Assembly (NCBI GenBank): GCA_930367205.1
Contig: OV884011.1
Coordinates: 107,561,139 to 107,625,138, forward strand
Reading direction: 5' to 3'
DNA from: Acanthosoma haemorrhoidale
Taxonomy: Eukaryota; Arthropoda; Insecta; Hemiptera; Acanthosomatidae
DNA: 64,000 nucleotides
The notes under the pieces were generated by a model. It had not been told where the DNA came from, did not search any database, and saw nothing but the letters and a program-made list of their open reading frames with translations. Position numbers and translations under genes: made by a program. Positions 27,501 to 39,500 of this stretch are shown one piece after another (within the stretch, counting starts at the first letter, position 1; each line of letters begins with the position of its first letter).

Positions 27501-30500
27501 TTCAAGTGGTCTAAAGATAACATACAAAACTTGAGATTAGAAGAAGACATACAAGCAACAATTAATAACAAGTATGTCACATTTGTCATCTACATAAATT
27601 TTACGGTTAACAGCTAAAATGTTTAAAAATTTTAGAATCGAATCCAAGATGCAACTGCTCACGGTGAGGTGAAGCTGATGAAGCCTATGACCGCACTCTT
27701 CAGGCGGTACTGAGGAGACAGTGTAATTAGCGCTACACTCCCACCTCTCAACCTTTAGTTCTCTTTTCTAAACCGGTCTCCATTTCTGTCTATTTATTTA
27801 TCCTGGAGACTGACTGAACCACGATGTAGCGACCGCTAACTACATAAGTTAAATTACCCTATACTCTGGTGCATATACAATGTATTGTAATTTAATGTAA
27901 ATCAAGGTAAAAGCTTCTAGTAATAAACCACGCGCGGGACCGGCAGTCGTAAAACAAGACACAAGAGGGTCGACGGTCGTCAGCAATAAACCTCAGAGGG
28001 TGAGCAACCTGGCCATCATAAACGTGACCTTCTAGACCAAGGGTTTACCATCTAGCAGCCATAAACGGCCATAAACTAACCGACCCTTGTCTCCGGTCAC
28101 GCGCCTTGTGACAGAGGTGCAGGTGTGCCATCATAAACATACCCCTTTCAGGCCGGCTCCACCTTCCGGTAGGAAGGGGAAATAATATCAAAACCAGGGC
28201 GTTGCGCCCTGTAAGCCCACTCAGTCTTTCCGCCTTCACTCGGACGCTTTACGCCCGGGCCACCAGGCCCTGGAAGTCAGTCTATTAGACTCCTCGTCAC
28301 CCACTCTCTCCTCAGCGCCTCTGCGTCTGGCACCTTGCCTTTCAGCCTACCCCTCTGCCGACTTGTACCTGTGATGCTGCCGGTCTCCCGCCCGAACTCT
28401 GAAAACTGGTCTTATTCTTTATAAAACCTCTGTACCTCTTCTCTTTAACATAGTGTATTGTCGGGACACATACCTATCATGGAGTCAGATATTAACGCCG
28501 ACATGTAACTATTGTCCATGTTGTAAACTACAACAATCCGCACTTCTCACCAAGGACTCACTAGAGTGATTAGGCACTCCCCTAGTGGCAACCCGACACA
28601 CGACTAGACACAACTCCCGATTGGCTCAGAAAAATCGGGGAATCGAACCCTGGTCTCCGTAAGCAATAGTCAACATGCCAAGTACAAGGCTAAGGGCTTG
28701 TAAATAAACTGTTATTATTATTAAAGTATAAACCATTCTCATTTTTTTATGTACGAGTTGTAATAGTTCCAAGGTTTGTAATTGAAAAAAACATATGAAA
28801 TAAAAAAAGACGGAAAAACGTCCAAAAATAATATTAATGAGCAGGAGCATTTCCTAAATTTTGCCTTCTGAGGAGACCACCCCCCACACCAAACTCTCAA
28901 TAACCCAGGGAGTCGCAGGGAAACGGCCGTGGCATTCATTTCTTTTAAGGTGAGTGCCACATTATTTTAGAGTTTCTAACTTCCCACAGATATTTTATCT
29001 TTTAACGTTTTAGGATTTATTATTGCTGTTTTAATACATATAATGGCTTTAATAGGGTGATTTTAACTACTTATTGTAATTATTCTAATTTTATTTTAAT
29101 CATTTGACCGGTTTGAATTGTGATTGACAATGTATTTTAGCCTATTAATCTGGGGTACAATTAATAATTGATAATTCATTTTTAATTTGATTAATGACTG
29201 ATACATACATATGTATCTGTTTTCTCGTGTTGTAGCACCTGATGATAATACAACCGGTATATAAACACCGAAAGCACTTAAATTATTATAAATAGTATAA
29301 AAAGCCTGCGGGTAGACGTAAAATATTTAATATTAAGTATAAGTTGGTGTTTAACAATATTTACAAACCTGGGTTATGGGAACTATGGAGAACTGAATTT
29401 GTATTCCAACAAATATTTATCAGTTCCATAAGCCGTAAAATTAATGTTTGAGTTTATATTAGAAGACCTACAGACAAAACAACTAACAATAAATAGACTT
29501 AATTAAACTACTTGCACAGTCAATAACTACAATATTTAAAATAGTAATGAGAATGTTTTTATACAAAACCACAGGACTATTACAATTCTTAAATAAACAA
29601 ATGGTTTGTAGTCTTCTTTGACTTTCAAAGCCAACATTTTTTACTTTACAAAAGCCAGTGGAATGGCATGAGTTACGGCCGGTAGCCTTCGAAGTGCCCC
29701 CTCCGTTACTGAGCGAAACGTTGGCCGAAGTTCGTGCAAACTCCCTGGCCAGGATGAAGGTATGAGCAGCGACTTCGCAGGACTTGAGGAGATCGGGCAG
29801 AGCCCGTGCACGAAATGCTTCAAATGTGGGATGGAAGGGCACCTCGCCAGGCAGTGTCCGTAACTATACCGGAGAGAGGAGAGGTATCAGCCGGAACCTA
29901 TATAGGTAAATCCACTGGGGGTGTGGAACAGGACCCCCTCCTAATCATCGAAAACGTCGGGAGCCTAAGAGACGGAGGAAGAAGAGGACGGAGCCGGGAG
30001 CAGCAGAGGTGACAGAGGAACGGACAACAGGACCACGGAAAGGGCAGAAGGAAGGGTGAGGACGTAGGAAGAAAAAGGCAAGTGGTGGCCTGAGGTGCCG
30101 ACGGGCAGAGTGTGACCACACGTTAATAAACTGTAGTGTGAGTGGAAATTACGGCGGTATACCCATTATCCGAGTGGCGAGAGGAGTGAGGTACTTCCCA
30201 TAACCCAGGTTTGTAAATATTGTTAAACACCAACTTATACTTAATATTAAATATTTTACGTCTACCCGCAGGCTTTTTATACTATTTATAATAATTTAAG
30301 TGCTTTCGGTGTTTATATACCGGTTGTATTATCATCAGGTGCTACAACACGAGAAAACAGATACATATGTATGTATCAGTCATTAATCAAATTAAAAATG
30401 AATTATCAATTATTAATTGTACCCCAGATTAATAGGCTAAAATACATTGTCAATCGCAATTCAAACCGGTCAAATGATTAAAATAAAATTAGAATAATTA

Positions 30501-33500
30501 CAATAAGTAGTTAAAATCAATCTTTCTCAATCTTTTTTCTGTTTTAGTTCTCACGAACGTTAACTTATATATATATGTAATCCATAAGTACATTTTCTCA
30601 AATTAATGTTCTCGCTGTCTTGATTAATAATCTATAATATGTGTTGGATCTAATGTGAACTATAATTACATAAGGTGATGAAAACCGCCATCAAAGTTTC
30701 AAAGTTTTTGCAATCTCACATTCATACAAAGAAATGCTATCTTGCATGTTAGTTTTATTTGATCCTCCAAAGATGCCAAAAATAAAAGCAAGTTCAAGAA
30801 AATGTTTGGTGGAAACATATAAAAGTTGCTAGGGTATGAAGCAAGTTAAAGAAAAAAAAACTTTAACGATACTATTTTTATTCAGGCTGACATAGAACCC
30901 ACACACGAGGCTAAACAGACAAGAAATAAACAGACGCTTTGAACAACTTTACAGACTACTTCGAAGGACATCCAATCTCACAATAGAAAATAAACTACTA
31001 ATATACTAAAGCCAATCTGGACATACAGAATAGAACTATGGGGGGGGGGGCAGCAGCAAAGAAGTCGAACATCAAGCGTATCCAATCCTTCAATCAAAAG
31101 TCCTAAGATCGATAGTTTATGCCCCTTATTACGTCATTCATGAACTCATCCCTTCCAAGTTCATAAAATTCCATAGTAACCTATCCAACAACCCTAATCC
31201 CCTAGCAAATTCATTACACTTCGCCACTCATCCCAGTAATCCTCCTCGGGAAGCGGACTAAAGCGCCAGTCCTGGCAAGTTTCTCTAATCATGTCCTGAT
31301 AATCTTTGGTTCTCGCGCCCTAGGGCAGCCCGCACCAGCTCGTATCTGGTGACGCGGTTGATGGAGGGAGGAGCGTAGGGGACTTCACAAGACTCCATTT
31401 TTCTCTTTCGCAAGTGAGATGACATCCATACGGGTTTGGGAGGTCTCTGGTTTTTTTTGTAAATACTGTGTGAATGAGCGAATGAATAAATTGTTCAATA
31501 AGGCAGATTGTAATTTTATCACAATAAAGGTTTTGAACTCTTAAAAAAAACCAAAAAAAAACCCAATATAATGAAATTTAAATTATTAATCAGTTAATTC
31601 TGGTTGAACAAAAAATGTTCCCGTGATATTAAGATCGGGGTAAAATTTAAGTTCCCGACATAGCGTATTATTAGTTATAACAAAACCTGTATATAATGTA
31701 GCGATGCTACAGGAAATACAAACATTTTTTTATTCGAAAATACTACTTTATTATGATGAAATTACAATCTGCCTTTACTTAATAGGCAATAAATAATTGA
31801 GATAAGTGTTTTCATTCATACCATATTTGCAATTACAAAAATAATTTGCAAATAGATTCGCCTGAGGATCTATAATTATCTGTAAATTTAAAGGGGCTAT
31901 GACATAAAAAAAAGAAGTTCCTGACGTCCTAATCAGTAATATTTATTTTTATTGGGACTTCGGTGTATTTTTATTAAAAATCATCCAAAGAATTTTCGCA
32001 ACCGTAACAATACCCTTAATTGTCTGTTGCATCAAACTTGATTCCAATTTTTTTAATATATACATTTCTTGCATAACTGGTGCTTTTAAAAATCATCTAC
32101 TACTATCTATTTAGATTAATTTCACCACGTCATGTAACCAATTATTAGTTAGTTAACTTGGCAGATATAATATTAGTTTCCACGAAAATACCTAATGTAT
32201 ACATAAAAAATGAACTTAAATTTAATAGTCCTTACTGTACTGAAATCCTATGAAAATTAACTGAAAGTAACATGTTCTTATAAGAACATTTATTGACTAA
32301 CCTCGTTTCGTTAGATAAAGCGCTAACAGTAACTCAGTAGGATATGAGATTTTTTGGCATCAGTAAATTTCCACATTAAGGCACATTTCTTGGAGGATTG
32401 AAATTAATAAAAACTCAAGGGTTTGTCAACTTCATGTCACTGAGGTGCACTAAACTTGTATCGTATGCAGTGTTTCTGAACATGAGCGGTCAGTTACTTA
32501 GGTGAAAATATCCTCTTGTCTGAAGTATGGAAATATTTCCAATAAGTGAAATGATCAACGATACTTAAATTTTCTCTGGAATATCAGCTCAACAAAATAT
32601 TACCATCATATATTCAGAAAAGAGTTAAATTAATGTTGAAGTATATTAAGTTTTTTTTTTCTTTTGAGTAGGATTGAACCTCGCCAAGAAAGACTAATTT
32701 ACTATTAATAATTATCCTTCGATGTTATGTTTTGAAATTTAATTATAATAAGTATTTATAGCAAAATATAGTATATCCGAAAATAGTTTACCCACAATAA
32801 ACAAAAAATATTAGCTGGGGAATGCCCTTGATTGCGTAATTAGTTAATGTCAAACTTAATTATGGTTTTTTTTTAGTTGTCGCACGTATAGTATTTTTCT
32901 AGCTAGGCGATAGCCTTAGGTGTCGTAATTACTCTGTTGAAAACACATTAGTCGAGATAAAACCGAGTGAGTTAATAGACAATAGACTACGCTTCATGAT
33001 CTCGCAAGTGTATTATCAATCGATAGAAACGTATTAAAGCTAATTTCAATGCCACTTCCTTTTTGCCAAAATGTGAGAAGTGACAAAAAATATAAATTAT
33101 TATTTCGCCCCTCTATTGAAAACTTCCTAAAAGGATAATTTCTCCTTATACAAACCATTGTGATTTAATATTTTTTGATGAGGCTATATTTTAAAATTAA
33201 TTACATAAAAACATTTCAAATCGCGATATTTATTTTTAATACATACATATATAAAAGAAAACAAAACATTTATCTTATATTGAGCAGGTACTCCTAGAAC
33301 AAGGATCCGCTCAACCCAAATATCCCTTTATTTTTCCCTCGTCCTTAATCTTATAATTAGAGAGCTAAGAAAAAAAAAATCATCTTATATTGTAACGATT
33401 GGGACGATTTCATACAAATTGAATGAACCTAAACTTTAATTTGAAACATTTTTCTGGATATAATGGGTTTCTGCTAGTCTCTTAAAGAAAAAGAAAGTGA

Positions 33501-36500
33501 ACTTTTTAAGTTTTTACGTCTTTTGGGCATAAATCAAGAAAACATTTGTAGACCATTTTCACCTGAGTTAACTGAAGTCACGGCCATTCTAGGTCAAAGT
33601 AAGAGTTTCGTGGGTCACATTTCACACAGGCAGATTGGAGAGTCACAGGCGGATTTGTCAGAGCTTCAAGAATCGTCGATTTCGAAAAGTTGATGGTTAC
33701 GAATTTAATGGAATGAAAAGTATTCGAGAGGTACAAATAAAATAACAATATTAAATACATGTAATTGGAAAGGGTGTTTTCTCTAACATTCCAAGCAATA
33801 CGACCCGAGAAAAGCTCAGGCATGTGAACACAAGAACATTGGCAACGAAAGCTTCAAACAATAAACAAAATTATTAGTAGTAAACTCCATCTGTGAACGA
33901 AACAAATGCAAAAACATATAAATAAATAAATTATAGATAAACTACAGGCACATATAAGTACAATGGCGTGCTTCATGCAAAAAACATAAACAGTCATTAA
34001 AGCAATAAAAAATAATTAAATTATGAACAGGCTAATATTACAGTAAACATTGTAGTAATTATTTTATGTTGTATGTTCTTTCCTCCTAACGTTTGATTGT
34101 ACCCATTGGGTGTGACTGCTTTGCAAATGTCATTTTGGACTTACTCTGACTGTTGTTGGAGAATCTGAGTAGTCGACAGGCTGGCATCGAAAAGAATACT
34201 CTCCGAACCAACCGCCCATAAGACACTAGAAATAGACATAGAAATAGACTTATGTCAACTTATTTTTTTTTTTCAAAAGGGAAATACATTGATTCATCAA
34301 TGAACACTTTTTATACGGAATGACCAACTAAGTTTTATGGTTGATAGTATAGTATAAAAGTTCATTTCACGTCGTTAATTAACTCCTGAAGTGAAATATT
34401 AGCTGCAAAAACACTACAATGTTATTAGACACAAACACAAAACACATTCTCTATGGGCATGTACTGTACTATATCGTGAATGAAGTAACCGTACTAGAGA
34501 AATCAATTAATAATAAACAAGAAAGAAACAGTTTAATAAACATTACAATTTAACTTTATTTCTAAAAAGGATAAAAAAGAAAGGTAAGCAGAAAAAAGAA
34601 AATCTGTATTTCTAGGTAGATCTCTCTCTAATCCTGTTATGCCATTACAAACGAATAACAGACATGAAGGTAATTTTATAATCTAACCGTTAAAGACAAT
34701 TTTCTTTTCCAATTTAATATTAATGTATTCCAAAATAGTTTTACGGTATCTGTGCATAATTTACTACTCTCACTAAACGTTATGTTACTAGTTAAATTAA
34801 GCCATTTATAAACATAATTTACATACTGGCACATCATATTAGTTGGAGTATAATCCTCTTTCTAATCACTTGCAAATTAAGAATGTTACAGTGAAGCTAT
34901 ACATTGCTGCAAAATTACAAAAGTACAAATTTTATAAAATTAATGCTATTCTAATTTTACTAACTACTCCAATGCTGGTTTTACTACCTTGCTCATCTAC
35001 TTAAAAAAAATTACACCAAACATTAAATCTAAATACTAATTGTCAACATCAACTTTTTTACCTAATTGTATTTAAACTCTATCAACGATCAGATTTTCTT
35101 TTTTCTAACCAAAATAAATCAAAATTCAAAACAATACCCACTACCGTGATAAAAACCGTGCACATTATGATAAGAAAAAAAATTTTTTAGTCAAGCTACT
35201 CAAAACACTGTTAGATAAATTTGTGAAACATTACTAAAATACTTTTGTGATTTTTAGTATTCACAAACAGTTGCAGATTATAGTTAGAAAAAAAAAACAC
35301 ATGTGCTCATAGTCAACACTTTCAATATATGACCGAGACGGAAAGATTCAATCTCAGTCTCAATCACATCCTGAAATAGTGAAATCTTAGGACTACTTTG
35401 TTAAATTATACATACCTAGGTAAAACAACACATTCCAATTTACATGTACGCCTTATTCTTTCTAAAAGTATTTCTTTCACCGAAATAGAAACATTTTTAC
35501 TATAACTTTTGTAGTTATGTGTGAAGGTTGCTCCCGATTGTCATAACCCATGTCTGTGTTTATGTTAAGTAATGTGTAAAAGATAGCCACTTAAATTGCA
35601 TAAGATAGAGAGTATAACAAAAAGATCCATTTATTGATCTCGAATAGCTTTGGCGGCCAACCGGATCAGTACCATGCTGGTGGATTTGTGAACTAACAGT
35701 TATGTGCTCAGGTGGCAAAATGTTATAAGTCACTTTTTTTTAAGAGAGATTTTTTTCACATTCCAGAGCCTACAAGTACTTAAAGTGCTAGGAAAAATCA
35801 CAAAGTGTTTTCCACGGGTGAACGTTGACGAGCAACGATAGTTGGCAAATACTAATAGTCTCTTTTTATAGTATTTATAAACTAGAATGTGAGAAAAAAT
35901 CCTTGGTTAGAAAAAGTGAGTTGTAACATTAAACCTTCTTACAACCCCACAGATTATATCCTATTAGGTGATTAGCTCTTAGTTCACCGAGCCACCACCA
36001 CAGCGTGGATCCAAAAGGTCCAACCAAATTGTGCTATGATTCGGCCATTCAGTTGAATAGCTCACATAGCTGCTATGTGAAAGATAGACTTACCTCGTAG
36101 AAGAGCCAGGAGGAGAAGATGACCTGAAAGAGGTTGTAGGCGATGAGGAGGTACCTTAGCTGGAACGGCTTCCGGTTCTCCATGATCTTGGGGCCGGCTA
36201 CTTTGACGATGTAGATGTAGGCCATGCAGATCATGGCGGTCGGCAGCGGAGAGGACATGAGTGGCCAATCCCGTGTCCGTGGATCTGTGCAGATAATAAT
36301 AATAATAATATAATATATATTAAAACAATGAATAATAATACATAAGACTCTCCTGTTCTGCAATAAAACCGACTTCAGCTAGAATTCAGACACATTTACT
36401 ATCTACAAATTTCGTGAAAAAGAGTGAATGTTCTTCCATTGAATAAAGTTCCTAACCTCACCTTTCCCAAAGTCTAACGTCCCATATCAATTCTCTCTAA

Positions 36501-39500
36501 TCTTTCCGAATCCCCTCAAAAGACTAGCTTGATTCTAAATTTTCTCATTTCTAGAACACGTTAAAATATCCTTCAATCCGGCTTACGGCCAGGATTTTCT
36601 AGTCAATCTGATCATACCGACATCATGCAATACCTCCAATCCGCCTTTGACCAACACCACATATCTGTCCTATCGTACCGACACACTCAATCGGCACATA
36701 GACGACTCTCATTCAGACAAAACATGTATTACCTGAATGGGACATTACAGAAGTGAGATACAAAGTTGTACCGTAATGATGAGCTATTCTTGCTATCGAT
36801 ACTAGTCCTAATAGAAGAAAGTCTGTAGTGGCAATGTTGTTGTGTCAACAAATAAGGTGTTAGGGCTTTTTATCAATTTTCACACAATACATGCAAGCAC
36901 AAGTAAAATCATGTAGACGTTTTTGGATTGTATTTGTAAAGTGCTTGAATGAGAGCTGACCATGAAATCGACTATCTTAATTATTAGCTAATATTCAATG
37001 AATTACGAGCACCCCTAATCTAGTGCACCAATATCTAATCTCATTCATTTTATTAAGGGATCTCATCCAGAGGTGGAAATAAATTTCAAATTTCCAAACG
37101 AACGGTTCCACGATTACCTGATTTTTTTTTTAAAATAAATCAACAACGAACTTATTAGAAAAAAGATCATTTAATTTGCGTAATCATATTATTAGTCCTA
37201 TCAAACGCCCTTTGATCACATATGACTATAAATTTTTTGGCACCGTTATTTGAAACATTTTCTTGATATGACGTGTGGTTCAGTGTCAGAAATAAATAAA
37301 TAAAATATTGGATTTTGATGTATTACTTAAATACCGTTTAAAGAAAACCTCCCTAACAGAACTTAAGGCAATTAAATGGCCGTTTTAAACGTAGGAATAA
37401 ATATCTGAGGCATCTAAGATTATAATAATAAATAAGGCTTTATCGTCAAACAACAACGTATACACTTTTTTATTCAATGGTCAGATTATAAAGTTCACTT
37501 TGCGAAGTGATAGATTGCAACTTACGTCAACTCAAGTAGAATTGATGCTTTAGAAATCCTTGAAAAATCTTGGGTTTTCGCAATAGTAATGCATAATAAA
37601 CGCTTAATAGCAACGATTCAGGCTTTTGAGTACAATTTATGACGCTTATTAGTGTAAACAGGCAATAACTTATTACAGGAAATAGCCCATGTTATAAATA
37701 GGAAGTGCTTAAAACTTAATTTACAACTTTGTTTTGCAAATAGTTTAGTGATATTACTTTTATTTTGAAAACAATTTCAAATGTCATGTCAGGAATAATT
37801 CATATAATTACTGGGAAGCGAAAAATAGTTGATTAGCGTATTGAATTAATGTTTTCGGTGTCAAATCAATCCGTACAAAATAATACGTCATCATTAATTA
37901 ATTATTGTTAATTAAAACAATTTATTATACAATAGTCTATTTAAAATTAAGAGGTTTGATGTGATAAAAGTTTCATAATAATGTATTTAATTTTTTTTTA
38001 TTTACAAAATAATGAATTAAAGTGTGACAGATGATGTTAGAAAATCTTTATAATTTTTGGCTCTACGTTATTAAGTTAAGTATTATATTAGTTTGTATTC
38101 GCACACACAAAAGGTAGAAAATATATTTGTTCATGTATGTTGAAAGATAAGATAAAAGTAAAGATTACTAACATTCGAAAGTGCTAACATTCCAAAAAGT
38201 ATAGGCGATTGTATCTTGAAATTAACACTGGGTGCACAAGCAAAAAAAAAGGGCACAAGAGTCTCTCCAAAAATATATTACTTTACCTTTCGTCGTTTCG
38301 CTTAGTAAGCGTCTTCAGGACTATGAATGATTTTAATGATAATTTTTCATAATCATTCTTCCATTCAATCATTCCTGCATACTGATATTGGTAAAATCTC
38401 CAAGATATATAAATACTTCTTTTAAAAACTTGCAGTAAAAAAACATTTCCATTCTCCAACTAACAAGAAAACGAGCAATACTGGTTCTAGAAGTAGAAAT
38501 AATGATTTTGAAAAATTATATCATTGATAGTCCTGAAGTTGCCAGAATAGGTGAAACTTCGACTGCTGATGTAAAAATATATAAAAGATTTATGGTGAAA
38601 AAGTTTTGTAGTTTTGATTGAAAACTTGGTTTTTTCACATAGCGTGCAAACTATTAATGCAGGCTTAATTAATACTAATTCTTAAAAAAGACTATTACAA
38701 CTTGCCCAAAAAAAAAATTCTATATTTGTTGGCAGTATTTATTTTATCATCCGGGTTTCCTAATAGTTAGTTTAATGAAACAGAATTATTTGCACGATTC
38801 ATCACTTTTGACTAATTTTTTTTATTTAATTCATATTCAATTATCGTGAGATTCCACACTTTAATATTATTAACAGATAATAACATGGTTCTAGTAGTGG
38901 TTGAGAGTGCCGATAACGAAACGGTAGAATGTGAAAAGTATGTGAAATGTGCCGTACTCCGTTGCCATTGACACAAATCTGACTTGCCATCTATGCCAGG
39001 GTTTGATTAGAATATCCACGGTATTGTAAAAAAAAAAATGTAAATCTCGGTCTTCCTTTTCTTTTTCTGTCTGCCTAAAAGCGTGATATACAACATTTTT
39101 TATCTTAAACACACCCAAATCGTGAACTGAACTCGTAAACGTACTACGAGACTTATTCTTAAGGTTTGTTTAATACATACTATACATGGATGAATAAATA
39201 TATGTTAAGATTTCCTCCACATCTCTGAATGAGACAGGACAGAACTGAGGAATAACGGGGCCAGTTCTACGATAAGCCTCGCAACCATTATATTCTTCCA
39301 GAGCAGAGTTTTTCACTCTTTATTGTATTTAATCACTTACTCCACTTCCCTTAACAGGCTAAGTGGGCCATTCAGAAATAGCCTGGCTGCCAGGCAGATG
39401 CCTTTATTCTGTAACAATAATTAGGTACATCGTAAATATCATAATAAGTAGTCTGCGCAGATTAAATATTTATAGCTGCTCCTTGTCTCCGTGGCACTCA

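Larger units (their letters stand above)
16736..36093 (-). other. Elongase intron 2 (19.4 kb)
   Basis: Bounded by GTAAGT and TTTCCAG. It holds several listed elements: family T copies at 18.7, 18.8 and 33.3 kb, a hAT element at 22.5 kb, LINE tails at 22.1, 26.6 and 31.4 kb, a solo LTR at 27.8 kb, the 325-bp inverted-arm unit at 29.1-30.5 kb and a nested insertion at 31.7 kb. Large parts (16.8-18.7, 19.0-22.0, 22.8-26.6, 31.9-33.2 and 33.4-36.0 kb) show only AT-rich sequence and chance open frames. tRNA-like promoter boxes, possibly SINE remnants, occur near 26920 (plus, GGTTCGAATC) and 28640 (minus, GGTTCGATTCCCC). Confidence 0.6.

Noticed and set aside
28625..28700. Minus-strand GGTTCGATTCCCC considered as a tRNA gene
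   Set aside because: A B box is present, but no acceptor or anticodon stem can be drawn; likely SINE debris.
29238..29290. CTGATGA...GAAA in the 325-bp arm considered as a hammerhead ribozyme
   Set aside because: The bases between the two core blocks do not form the required stem II, and no stem III cleavage triplet could be placed.
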